A DNA stretch of 26,430 nucleotides from DAOUBP01 sp034432655 (GTDB lineage: Bacteria; Chloroflexota; Anaerolineae; CG2-30-64-16). A model generated the notes under the pieces. That model did not search any database. It was given only the letters and a program-made list of their open reading frames with translations, and had not been told where the DNA came from. The translations under genes and the position numbers were made by a program. Each line of letters begins with the position of its first letter. Within the stretch, counting starts at the first letter, position 1. Positions 1 through 7,596 of the stretch are shown piece after piece. The stretch covers positions 1 to 26,430 of the forward strand of contig DAOUBP010000075.1 in assembly GCA_034432655.1 (NCBI GenBank). The letters run 5' to 3'.

Positions 1-185
1 CATGAATGGATCGGGCTACCTGGCAGCGTCCGGTGAACCGGACTTGGGCGCGGTGCTGTCGGCATGGCAACATACGCGCCAGGTGACCCACCAGCCGGTC
101 ATGTGGTTTGCCTGTGGCCACTCCGGCCCGCTTGAGCGGGCGCCGTTCGGCAGCCTGGCGACTTTAGCGCCGGGCGATCCTGGCC
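1..185. repeat. Left copy of a hairpin-rich dispersed repeat
   Basis: This segment matches the right end of the window (about 26291-26430). Both copies begin with CATGAATGGATCG, then GCTACC, and a short hairpin starts 27 bases later in each. Here the hairpin is GTCCGG-TGAA-CCGGAC (28-43). A second hairpin is GCCCGC-TTGA-GCGGGC (126-141) and a third is GCCTGGCG/CGCCGGGC (153-175, one G-T pair). The middle differs in length between copies. The open frame that runs through this segment into the PHP gene is probably fortuitous. Nothing upstream of base 1 is visible, so the full unit length is unknown. Confidence 0.7.
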
Positions 186-217
186 GATCCGGAAATGCCA
201 CGAATGGGAGGTGTCTT

Positions 218-1735
218 ATCAACACCGACATCGCCACCCTCGAACACCAACTGAACGACTTCGACCGCGCCAAGCGCATGGCCGCGCTGGCTGAGTTGGT
301 CGAGCTGGCCGCGCGCGGGGAGATGCCGCTGGCCGAGGAGACCGACGTTGTGAACATGCACTGCCACACCTTCTTCTCCTTCAACGCCTACGGCTACTCC
401 CCTGCCGCGCTGGCGTGGCTGGCGAAAAAGCGCGGCTTCCGGGCGATCGGCATTGTGGACTTCGATGTGCTGGACGGGGCCGACGAGTTCCTCCAGGCGT
501 GCGATCTGGCCGGCGTGCGCGGCAGCGTGGGCATCGAGACGCGCGTCTTCATCCCCGAGTTCGCCACGCGCGAGATCAACTCGCCGGGCGAGCCGGGCAT
601 CTACTACCACATGGGGATCGGCTTCACGACCAGCAGCGTGCCGCCTGGGGCCGTCCCCATCCTGGCGGCCATGCGCGAGCGGGCCGAGCGTCGTAACCGG
701 GCCATGCTGGCGCGGCTCAACGCGCACCTGGCGCCGGTGACGGTGGATTACGAACGCGACGTCCTGCCCCTGACTCCGGCCGGCAACGCCACCGAGCGCC
801 ACATGCTGCAGGCCATCATCCGCGCGGCGGACGCATGGGCACATGGGCGAACGGGCGAATCGGCGAATCAACGAATCGGCGAATCAGCGAATCAACGAAT
901 CGGCGAATCACGCATCACGCATCACGCATCACGCAGTACGCAATACGCAGTGCGCAACATGCCACTCTCTTTCTGGTCCGCAAAACTAAACGTCCCCCCC
1001 GACCAGGTCGCCGCAACCATCGGCGACTACGCCGCGTTCTCCAACCTGGTGCGGGGCAAACTGATGAAAAAGGGCGGGGTCGGCTACATTCAACCCAGCC
1101 CGGAGGCGTTCCCCACCGTCGAGGAGTTTCACACCTTCATCCTGGCCTGCGGGGCCCTGCCGTGTGCCACATGGCTGGACGGCCTTTCGGCCGGCGAACA
1201 AGCCATCCGCGAGCTACTGGAGCTGCTGATCGGCAAGGGGGTTGTCGCGCTCAACATCGTGCCCGACCGCAACTGGAACATCCCCGATCCGGGGCTGCGG
1301 CGGATCAAGGTTGCCAAGCTGCATGAGATCGTCCGCATCGCCGGGGAGTACGACCTGCCGCTCAACGTGGGCACCGAGATGAACGCGCCGGGCAACAAGC
1401 TGGTGGACGATTTCGACGCACCTGAGATGGCGCCGCTGCGAGAAGCATTCCTGGAGGGCGCCTATTTCATCTATGGCCACACGGCCATGCAACGGGCACT
1501 GGGGTCGGGCTATCAGAGCGCATGGGCGCAGCAGCATCTGCCGACGCGGCGGGAACGGAATACGTTCTACGCTGAGGTGGGCCGGCGGGTGATGCCGGGA
1601 GCAGCCGGTCTGGCGCGACTACGCGCGCTGTCGGACTGCCGGACGCCCCAAGAGATGCTAAACGCGCTCGGCAGTCCCATACCCGCCCCCACCCGGGGTC
1701 TCGATGCGGATGCGGTCCCCGCGGCGGACGCGTAG
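218..1735 (+). CDS. PHP-domain metal-dependent phosphoesterase-like protein
   Basis: The protein looks like a PHP-family (polymerase and histidinol phosphatase) metal-dependent hydrolase; the substrate is not recognisable. From the proposed start, an H-C-H-T motif falls at residues 48-51 (NMHCHTFFSFNAYG). It is followed by GIVDFDVLDG, GIETRVF and, near the C terminus, NVGTEMNAPGNK and YGHTAMQ, which supply the His/Asp/Glu metal ligands expected of PHP domains. The start is uncertain. A strong GGGAGGTG (206-213) precedes an ATC codon at 218, no in-frame ATG/GTG/TTG lies nearby, and the next ATG (280) would remove a helix that looks conserved. The frame stays open back to an ATG at base 2, but that stretch is repeat sequence. 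Codons 832-960 are a tandem-repeat insertion. The last 78 bases overlap the convergent hyuB 3' end. Confidence 0.75.
   Translation: MNTDIATLEHQLNDFDRAKRMAALAELVELAARGEMPLAEETDVVNMHCHTFFSFNAYGYSPAALAWLAKKRGFRAIGIVDFDVLDGADEFLQACDLAGVRGSVGIETRVFIPEFATREINSPGEPGIYYHMGIGFTTSSVPPGAVPILAAMRERAERRNRAMLARLNAHLAPVTVDYERDVLPLTPAGNATERHMLQAIIRAADAWAHGRTGESANQRIGESANQRIGESRITHHASRSTQYAVRNMPLSFWSAKLNVPPDQVAATIGDYAAFSNLVRGKLMKKGGVGYIQPSPEAFPTVEEFHTFILACGALPCATWLDGLSAGEQAIRELLELLIGKGVVALNIVPDRNWNIPDPGLRRIKVAKLHEIVRIAGEYDLPLNVGTEMNAPGNKLVDDFDAPEMAPLREAFLEGAYFIYGHTAMQRALGSGYQSAWAQQHLPTRRERNTFYAEVGRRVMPGAAGLARLRALSDCRTPQEMLNALGSPIPAPTRGLDADAVPAADA
832..960 (+). repeat. Octamer-heptamer tandem array inside a coding region
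   Basis: Ten consecutive 8-base units run from 832 to 911. The last seven have the form CGAATCNN; the first three are CGCATGGG, CACATGGG and CGAACGGG. Seven 7-base units follow (912-960): three GCATCAC, then GCAGTAC, GCAATAC, GCAGTGC and GCAACAT. The total is 129 bases, or 43 codons, so the frame of the PHP gene is kept. The encoded segment contains two copies of GESANQRI and then THHAS and TQYAVRN, which is unlike a folded enzyme core. The TACGCAR-type heptamers recur at 11170-11197 and 12941-12981. Confidence 0.9.
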
Positions 1736-3250
1736 GGTGACCTTGCCGGGCAGGGGGGTGGGACGGCCCCCGGCGGGGATGTGCCAGTTGGCGCCCGGCG
1801 CGCCGGGCGCCCCGCCGGCCAAACCCCAGGGCGCGTGGCGCCGGCGTTCGGAGAGGATGGTCACCTGGGCGTCGGCCAGTAGCTCGATCTCGCGCACCAG
1901 GCCGTCGCCCCCGCGGCGCCGACCCACACCGCCCGACCCCCGGCGCAGCTCGTAGCGGGTCACGCGCAGCGGATAGGCGTATTCCAGCGCTTCGGCCGGG
2001 GTGTTCAGGGTGTTGGTCATGTGCACGTGCACGCCCGACAGGCCATCCGCGTCGGTGGCCGCGCCCATGCCCCCGGCCACGGTCTCGTAATAGGCGAAAC
2101 GGCCGCCGGTGCCGGGGTTTTCGCCGCCGATGGTGATGTTGTTCATCGTGCCCTGTGCGGCTGCCGGCACCCGCTCCGGTAGGGCCTGAGCGAAAGCGCC
2201 CAGGAGCACGTCCACAATCCGCTGCGAGGTCTCCACATTGCCCGCGGCCACCGCACGGGGAAAACGGGCGTTGACCAGCGTGCCTTCGGGCAGGATGACA
2301 TCCACCGGCCGAAAGATGCCGGCGTTGGTCGGCACATCGTCATCGGCCAGCAAGCAACGTACCACATAGAACACAGCCGACAGGGTTACGGCCGCGACGG
2401 CGTTGATCCCGCCCGGCGCCTCGGCGGCCGTGCCCGTAAAATCCACCCGCAATCGCTCGCCCTGCGCCTCGACGGTCACGACGATGGGGAGGTCGGTTGT
2501 GCCCAGGCCGTCATCGTCCATCACATCCTGAAAGCGGAACCGGCCGCGCGGCATCGTGCGGATCAGATGGCGCACCATGGCCTCGGCGTAGTCCTGCAAA
2601 TAGCCCATGTAGGCATGGAGCACCTCGTGCCCGTAGCGCTGGGCCAGCGCCCGCAGCCGCGCGGCGCCCACCTCGTGCGCGGCCAACTGCGCGGTCAGGT
2701 CGCCCAGGCGTTCAGCCGGTGTGCGGCTGTTGCGGGTGATCAGGTCCAGGATGCCCTCGGCGGGCTGTCCACGCCGCGCCAGGCGCACAGGCGGGATGAT
2801 CAGCCCCTCCTGGAACAGCTCGGTGGCCAGGGGCATCGAGCCGGGCGCCATGCCGCCCACATCGGCATGATGGGCGCGGCTGGCCACATAGCCCAACAGG
2901 ACCGGGCCGGCGGCGGTCGCGGTGTAGACCGGCGAGACCAGGGTGATATCAGGCAGATGAGAACCGCCGTGATAGGGGTCGTTCAGGGCTACGATATCGC
3001 CTTCGGCCAGATCGGGAAAGCGCGCCAGCGCCGCCGCCACCGAGAGCGGCATGGCGCCCAGATGGACCGGGATATGGGCGGCCTGGGCCACCATCTGGCC
3101 TTGAGGATCGAACACGGCGCAGGAGAAGTCGCGGCGTTCTTTGATGTTCGGCGAAAAGGCCGTACGGCCCAGGGCAGCGCCCATCTCCTCGGCCACCGCC
3201 GTCAACATGTGCTTCATGATCTCGAGCAGAATCGGGTCGTAAGTCGTCAT
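1658..3250 (-). CDS. hyuB: Hydantoinase B / 5-oxoprolinase beta-type subunit
   Basis: This 530-residue protein belongs to the HyuB family, the partner of HyuA in ATP-dependent hydantoinases, 5-oxoprolinases and acetone carboxylase relatives. Family landmarks visible are RRDFSCAVFDPQGQMVAQAAHIPVHLG near the N terminus (here broken only by length), NDPYHGGSHLPD, and the C-terminal glycine motif PGGGGYG just before the stop. Length is normal for the family. It starts with ATG three bases after the hyuA stop, so the two are certainly co-transcribed. The actual substrate cannot be told from sequence alone. Its 3' end overlaps the convergent PHP gene by 78 bases, which is unusual and leaves no room for a terminator between them. 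Confidence 0.93.
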   Translation of the reverse strand: MTTYDPILLEIMKHMLTAVAEEMGAALGRTAFSPNIKERRDFSCAVFDPQGQMVAQAAHIPVHLGAMPLSVAAALARFPDLAEGDIVALNDPYHGGSHLPDITLVSPVYTATAAGPVLLGYVASRAHHADVGGMAPGSMPLATELFQEGLIIPPVRLARRGQPAEGILDLITRNSRTPAERLGDLTAQLAAHEVGAARLRALAQRYGHEVLHAYMGYLQDYAEAMVRHLIRTMPRGRFRFQDVMDDDGLGTTDLPIVVTVEAQGERLRVDFTGTAAEAPGGINAVAAVTLSAVFYVVRCLLADDDVPTNAGIFRPVDVILPEGTLVNARFPRAVAAGNVETSQRIVDVLLGAFAQALPERVPAAAQGTMNNITIGGENPGTGGRFAYYETVAGGMGAATDADGLSGVHVHMTNTLNTPAEALEYAYPLRVTRYELRRGSGGVGRRRGGDGLVREIELLADAQVTILSERRRHAPWGLAGGAPGAPGANWHIPAGGRPTPLPGKVTLRVRRGDRIRIETPGGGGYGTAERV

Positions 3251-3253
3251 CGT

Positions 3254-5332
3254 TCACCGTTGCCGGGTGATCACCAGGTTGCCCCAGCCGTCCACCTCGG
3301 CCTGCCAGCCGGGCAGCAACACGGTGGTGGCATCTTCCTGCACAACCAGGGCCGGGCCGACGAGCCGATGGCCGGGGCGCAGCTGTGGTCGCGCGTATAC
3401 CGGCGCCGATAGCCAGACGCCTTCTGCACGCAACAGGGTCTCGCCCACCCGTGCCGAGGCCGGGTCGGGCGCTGGGGCCGGCGCGAGCCGGGGCAGGTCC
3501 GGTTTGGGCCGCACGCCGCGGCCGGTGACCCGCAGGTTGACCAGTTCCACCGTCACTTCGGGCCGGGCATAGCCGTAGCGCTGCCGATGGGCAGCATGGA
3601 AACGGGCCGCGGCGGCGATGGGGTCGAAATCGGCGGCCGCCACGGTCAGTTCGAAGGATTGGCCGTGGTAGCGCAGGTCCAGGGCCGGCTCCAGGTGCAC
3701 GGCCTCGGCGGTAAAGCCCTGTTCGGCCAGGGCATCACGCACCCGGGTCAGCAAGGGCGCAAAGGCTGCCTGCAGGTCGTCCGCCGTCAGGCTATCCAGG
3801 GGCCGCATGAGGGTATACGAGGCATCCACGGTGAAATCGGCCAGGGTCAGCCCCAAGGCCGAGAGCACGCCCGGATGGCGGGGCACGAGAACCCGGCCGA
3901 TGCCCAGGGCCGCGGCCAGGGTAAGGGCATGCATCGGACCGGCGCCGCCAAAGGGGACCAGGGTGAAGGCTCGCGGGTCGAAGCCGCGTGCCACCGAAAT
4001 GACCCGGATGGCCTGCTCCATGGCGACATCGGCGATGCGCACCACCCCCTCGGCCAGCGCCACCACCGTAAGGCCCAGGCGTGCGGCCAAAGGACGGGCG
4101 GCGGCCTCGGCGGCGCTGCGGTCGAGGGCCATGCGACCGCCCAGGAAATGGGCCGGATGGAGTCGCCCCAACAGCAGGTTGGCATCGGTGACGGTGAAAG
4201 CGCGGCCCCCGCGGCCGTAACAGGCCGGGCCCGGCTCGCTGCCGGCGCTGGCCGGCCCCACGCGCAGGGCGCCGGCCGCATCCACCCAGGCAATGGAACC
4301 GCCGCCCGCGCCTACGGTGTGGACATCGAGCATGGGCACCCGCACCGGCCAGCCCTCGATACTGCCCTCGCCGGTGCGCCGGATGGCGCCGTCGGCCAGC
4401 GAGACATCGGTCGAGGTTCCGCCCATGTCGAAGGTGATGACGTGATCGTAACCGGCCAGACGGGCGACATGGAACGCGCCGGCAACGCCGGCTGCCGGCC
4501 CCGACAGGAGGGTGCGCACAGCCTCGCGCTGCGCCGTGGCCGTATCCAGGATGCCCCCGGACGATTGCATGATCCAGAGGGAATGGCCGACGCCTGCCCC
4601 CCGTCGTGCCAGCCCCGCGGCCAGGGCCTGGAGATAACGGCTCATCAAGGGCGAGACGTAGGCGTTGAGCACGGTCGTCGCCATGCGCTCGAACTCGCGG
4701 AATTCGGGTAGAATCGCCGAGGAGAGGGAGACCGCCAGCCCGCGCGCCGCAGCCAGGCGGCCGATGATCTGCTCATGAACCGGATTGGCAAAGGAAAAAA
4801 GCAGACACACGGCCAGGGCCTCGGCGCCACCCGCCACGACGGCATCGAGGACCGCGGCCACGTCCTCCTCATCCGGCGTCCTCAAGACCTGCCCGTCGGC
4901 GGCTACCCGTTCGACGACCTCAAAACGCAGCTCGTCGGGCACAGGTACCCACCGGGGGGCAAAGCTAAGGCGATAAAGGGAGGGGCGGGTCTGCCGACCG
5001 ATGGCGAGGATGTCGCGAAAGCCCGCCGTGGTGATGAGGGCCGTGCGCGCGCCCCGGCGCTCGAGCACGGCGTTGGTGGCCACCGTCGTGCCGTGGGAGA
5101 CGACCGTGCCCGGCGCGACGGCCAGGGCCGCCATGCCGGCCAGCAGGGCCTCGGCCGGGTCGGCTTTGGTCGAAAGCAGCTTGTAGATGTGCAGCTCATG
5201 GCCGTCGTAATAGACCAGGTCGGTAAACGTGCCGCCGATATCCACACCGAGGATCGGAGACGCGCCGACCGAGGTCGCGACGTCCGGCTGCGCTGAGCTG
5301 GTGAGGGCCACGAAACCCACCGGCTTTGACAA
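3254..5332 (-). CDS. hyuA: Hydantoinase A / 5-oxoprolinase alpha-type subunit
   Basis: This is the ATP-binding subunit of a hydantoinase/oxoprolinase-type amidohydrolase, about 692 residues from the start chosen here. It contains the N-terminal phosphate-binding motif GVDIGGTFTDLV, the second motif DMGGTSTDVSL and FGGAGPMHA, all typical of HyuA (ASKHA fold). A TTG at 5332 is preferred because AGAGGAGG lies just upstream. The longer frame from an ATG at 5371 would add 13 residues that fit nothing known, and its codon sits within the predicted transcription start. The gene is followed by hyuB after three bases and is transcribed divergently from mobA. Possible substrates are 5-oxoproline or hydantoins; acetone carboxylase is less likely because no gamma subunit is present. 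Confidence 0.92.
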   Translation of the reverse strand: MSKPVGFVALTSSAQPDVATSVGASPILGVDIGGTFTDLVYYDGHELHIYKLLSTKADPAEALLAGMAALAVAPGTVVSHGTTVATNAVLERRGARTALITTAGFRDILAIGRQTRPSLYRLSFAPRWVPVPDELRFEVVERVAADGQVLRTPDEEDVAAVLDAVVAGGAEALAVCLLFSFANPVHEQIIGRLAAARGLAVSLSSAILPEFREFERMATTVLNAYVSPLMSRYLQALAAGLARRGAGVGHSLWIMQSSGGILDTATAQREAVRTLLSGPAAGVAGAFHVARLAGYDHVITFDMGGTSTDVSLADGAIRRTGEGSIEGWPVRVPMLDVHTVGAGGGSIAWVDAAGALRVGPASAGSEPGPACYGRGGRAFTVTDANLLLGRLHPAHFLGGRMALDRSAAEAAARPLAARLGLTVVALAEGVVRIADVAMEQAIRVISVARGFDPRAFTLVPFGGAGPMHALTLAAALGIGRVLVPRHPGVLSALGLTLADFTVDASYTLMRPLDSLTADDLQAAFAPLLTRVRDALAEQGFTAEAVHLEPALDLRYHGQSFELTVAAADFDPIAAAARFHAAHRQRYGYARPEVTVELVNLRVTGRGVRPKPDLPRLAPAPAPDPASARVGETLLRAEGVWLSAPVYARPQLRPGHRLVGPALVVQEDATTVLLPGWQAEVDGWGNLVITRQR

Positions 5333-5353
5333 TACCCCTCCTCTGCATACAAT
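5326..5353 (+). promoter_or_regulatory. Predicted sigma70-type promoter for mobA-modABC
   Basis: A consensus TTGACA (5326-5331) and TACAAT (5348-5353) are separated by 16 bases. Transcription would begin near 5360, about 40 bases before the mobA ATG. The -35 hexamer overlaps the TTG start codon of the divergent hyuA gene. No molybdenum-cofactor riboswitch fits in the short leader. Confidence 0.6.
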
Positions 5354-5382
5354 GGCGCATAGCGCGCGCACAGGACTGGCGC

Positions 5383-5411
5383 ATTATAGGTGCGAAACGA
5401 TGGATGCACAA
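5383..5411 (-). promoter_or_regulatory. Predicted sigma70-type promoter for hyuAB
   Basis: On the reverse strand a perfect TATAAT (5388-5383) lies 17 bases downstream of TTGTGC (5411-5406). Transcription would begin near 5376, leaving a leader of about 45 bases before the TTG start of hyuA. The -35 element overlaps the first codons of mobA. Confidence 0.5.
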
Positions 5412-6080
5412 GTGGCTGAGGTGGAAACCGTAACCGCTGTCCCCAGGCTATCGGTACTGATCCTGGCCGGCGGTCGCAGCCGCCGCATGGGACAGGACAA
5501 GCTCTGGATGCCGGTGGCAGGCCTGCCGCTGGTCGAACGCGTTGCGCGTCGGGTCCTGCCGGTCGCCGGGGAGGTGCTCTTCAGCACGCGAGGTGACGAG
5601 CGGTTTGAAGCGTTGACGGCCAGCCTGCGGGCCGAGGGCTATCCCAGTCGCGTGATCCCTGACCTGTTCCCCGGCGCAGGGCCGCTGGCCGGGCTGCATG
5701 CGGGGCTGTCGGAGGCGCAGCACGAGCTGCTGCTGGCGCTGGCCGGGGACATGCCCTTTGTCAGCCTGACTTTGATCCGGGCCATGGTCGGCCTGGCCAA
5801 AGGGTTCGACGCAGTGGTGCCGCAGCCCCCCGATCCGACATCCGGCGAACCGGGCTGGGAACCGCTCCACGCGCTGTATCACCGGCGCTGCCTGCCGGCC
5901 ATCGCAAGCCGTTTGGCCGCCGGCGAACGCCGCGCGAACAGTTTCTTCCCCGACGTACGCATCCGGGCCGTGACCCCTGAGGAACTGGCCCGCTACGACC
6001 CTCATGGTCTCTCCTTCTTCAACGTCAACACGCCCGAAGACTGGCAGCGCGCACAAGCTTTGCTGGCAGGCGGTGATTGA
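5400..6080 (+). CDS. mobA: Molybdenum cofactor guanylyltransferase
   Basis: MobA transfers GMP (or a related nucleotide) onto molybdopterin to make the dinucleotide form of the cofactor. This 226-residue protein begins with the nucleotidyltransferase signature LILAGGRSRRMGQDK (residues 20-34), the Rossmann-type NTP-binding loop of the family, and has the metal-binding AGDMPFV further on. The ATG at 5400 places the signature at the usual distance from the N terminus; the longer open frame back to 5229 would run through the promoter and hyuA. The gene overlaps modA by one base (TGATG), so cofactor maturation and molybdate uptake are made from one message. A CTP-specific MocA-type role is possible but less likely. 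Confidence 0.92.
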   Translation: MDAQVAEVETVTAVPRLSVLILAGGRSRRMGQDKLWMPVAGLPLVERVARRVLPVAGEVLFSTRGDERFEALTASLRAEGYPSRVIPDLFPGAGPLAGLHAGLSEAQHELLLALAGDMPFVSLTLIRAMVGLAKGFDAVVPQPPDPTSGEPGWEPLHALYHRRCLPAIASRLAAGERRANSFFPDVRIRAVTPEELARYDPHGLSFFNVNTPEDWQRAQALLAGGD

Positions 6081-6883
6081 TGACTAATGCCCAACGCTTC
6101 CCTATCACAGTCCTCATGCTGATCCTCTCTCTGGCACTGGCGCTGGCCGGCTGCCGATCGCGGACGACGACCCTCACCGTGTCGGCCGCCTCCGACCTGA
6201 CCTACGCGTTCCAGGAGATCGCAGCGCAGTTCCAGGCCGAGACCGGCCAACGGGTGGTCTTCAACTTTGGCTCCACCGGCCAGCTGGCCCAACAGATCGA
6301 GCAGGGGGCGCCGGTAGATGTGTTTGCGGCCGCCAACATCGCCTACATAGAGGAGCTGGCGGGCAAGGAGCTGGTGCTGCCCGATACTGTCCAACTTTAC
6401 GCCCGCGGTCATCTCACGCTGTGGACGCGGACAGACAGCCCTCTGCAACTGGAGCGGCTGGAGGACCTGACCCGGCCCGAGGTGCGGCGCGTTGCCATCG
6501 CTAACCCTGACCACGCGCCCTACGGCATCGCGGCACGGGAGGCCCTTCAGGCGGCCGGGGTATGGGACGCCGTTCAGCCCAAGCTGGTGCTGGGGGAGAA
6601 CGTCCGACAGGCGCTGCAGTACGCAGAGACAGGCAACGTGGACGCGGCTATTGTGGCCCTCTCCCTGAGCGTGCCCGCTGCTGCCGGGCCTCACGGGCCA
6701 GGGCGCTGGGTGCTCATCCCACAGGACCTGTACACGCCCATTGACCAGGCGCTGGCAGCGGTCAAGGGCACCCCTCATGAAGCCAGTGCACGTGCGTTTA
6801 TAGCTTATGTCAATAGTGAGCAGGGGCGACAGATCATGCGCAAATACGGTTTCGTCCTGCCCGGTGAGGAGCCGCTCCCATGA
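6080..6883 (+). CDS. modA: Molybdate-binding lipoprotein of ABC transporter
   Basis: ModA is the extracytoplasmic molybdate (or tungstate) receptor. The 267-residue product has a hydrophobic signal segment (about residues 9-24) ending in a lipobox, ALAGC, with the lipidated Cys at residue 25, as expected where no periplasm retains a soluble protein. It continues with LTVSAASDLTYAF and FNFGSTGQLAQQI, the ligand-loop signatures of ModA, and ends with AFIAYVNSEQGRQIMRKYGF, typical for the family. Its ATG overlaps the mobA stop, and its own stop overlaps the modB start. The preference between molybdate and tungstate cannot be decided by eye. Confidence 0.93.
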   Translation: MTNAQRFPITVLMLILSLALALAGCRSRTTTLTVSAASDLTYAFQEIAAQFQAETGQRVVFNFGSTGQLAQQIEQGAPVDVFAAANIAYIEELAGKELVLPDTVQLYARGHLTLWTRTDSPLQLERLEDLTRPEVRRVAIANPDHAPYGIAAREALQAAGVWDAVQPKLVLGENVRQALQYAETGNVDAAIVALSLSVPAAAGPHGPGRWVLIPQDLYTPIDQALAAVKGTPHEASARAFIAYVNSEQGRQIMRKYGFVLPGEEPLP

Positions 6884-7596
6884 CCTGGCGTCCGGTGCTC
6901 CTTTCGTTGCAAGTGACGGCCACAGCTACCGTCCTCATCCTGGTCGTGGGATTGCCGCTGGCTTTGCTGCTGGCGCGGCGGCGCTTTCGCGGGATCACGC
7001 TGGTCGAGACGCTGGTCAACCTGCCGCTGGTGTTGCCGCCCACCGTGGTCGGCTATTACCTGTTGCTGGCATTAGGCCGGGGCAGCCCGGTGGTGGAGGT
7101 CTTCGGCTGGCGGGTGCTTTTCACCTGGGTGGCTGCGGCCATTGCATCGGCGGTGGTGGGGCTGCCGCTGCTGGTCGGGGCTGCGCGCGCAGCTATTGCG
7201 GGGGTGGATCCGGCTTTGGAAAACGCGGCACGCACACTCGGCTCATCGGAACTGGCGGTGCTCTGGCGCGTCACCCTGCCCCTGGCCCGGCGCGGCATTC
7301 TGGCCGGCGTGGTGCTGGCCGCGGCGCGCGCCTTGGGCGAATTCGGTGCCACCCTGATGGTGGCGGGCAACATCCCGGGCCGTACTCAGACCTTGCCCCT
7401 GGCCATTTATGACGCAGTACAGAACCGGAACTATGCTGCGGCCAACTGGATGGTGTTGCTGATGACCGGGCTGGCTTTCCTCAGCCTGTGGGCAGTGCGC
7501 CGTTTTGAGCAGCCCCGTCGGCCGGGGCGGCGACCGGGCACAGTGGCCGTGCGGCCAATGGCGTTGGACGAGGACCTTACCGGGTATGACCGCTGA
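6880..7596 (+). CDS. modB: Molybdate ABC transporter permease
   Basis: The 238-residue membrane protein has about five hydrophobic segments and the permease motif that contacts the ATPase (ENAARTLGSSELAVLWRVTLP, an EAA-type loop, seen here from roughly residue 110). The segments NLPLVLPPTVVGYYLLL and GEFGATLMVAGNIPGRTQT are characteristic of ModB/CysT permeases. It starts at the ATG that overlaps the modA stop (ATGA) and ends 11 bases inside modC, so the cassette is translationally coupled. Confidence 0.94.
   Translation: MTWRPVLLSLQVTATATVLILVVGLPLALLLARRRFRGITLVETLVNLPLVLPPTVVGYYLLLALGRGSPVVEVFGWRVLFTWVAAAIASAVVGLPLLVGAARAAIAGVDPALENAARTLGSSELAVLWRVTLPLARRGILAGVVLAAARALGEFGATLMVAGNIPGRTQTLPLAIYDAVQNRNYAAANWMVLLMTGLAFLSLWAVRRFEQPRRPGRRPGTVAVRPMALDEDLTGYDR

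Noticed and set aside
2..217. N-terminal extension of the PHP protein back to the ATG at base 2
   Set aside because: The stretch is part of the dispersed repeat found again at the right end, and the strong ribosome binding site lies at 206-213.
832..960. CRISPR array
   Set aside because: The units are 7-8 bases and contiguous, without spacers.
3254..5332. Acetone carboxylase alpha subunit
   Set aside because: No gamma subunit follows, and the pair has the sizes and motifs of the general HyuA/HyuB family.
5333..5371. Upstream ATG start for hyuA
   Set aside because: A TTG at 5332 has a good AGAGGAGG upstream, and the predicted transcription start lies near 5376, leaving almost no leader for the ATG.
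5360..5399. Molybdenum cofactor riboswitch before mobA
   Set aside because: The leader is about 40 bases and lacks the conserved stems; it is too short for that motif.
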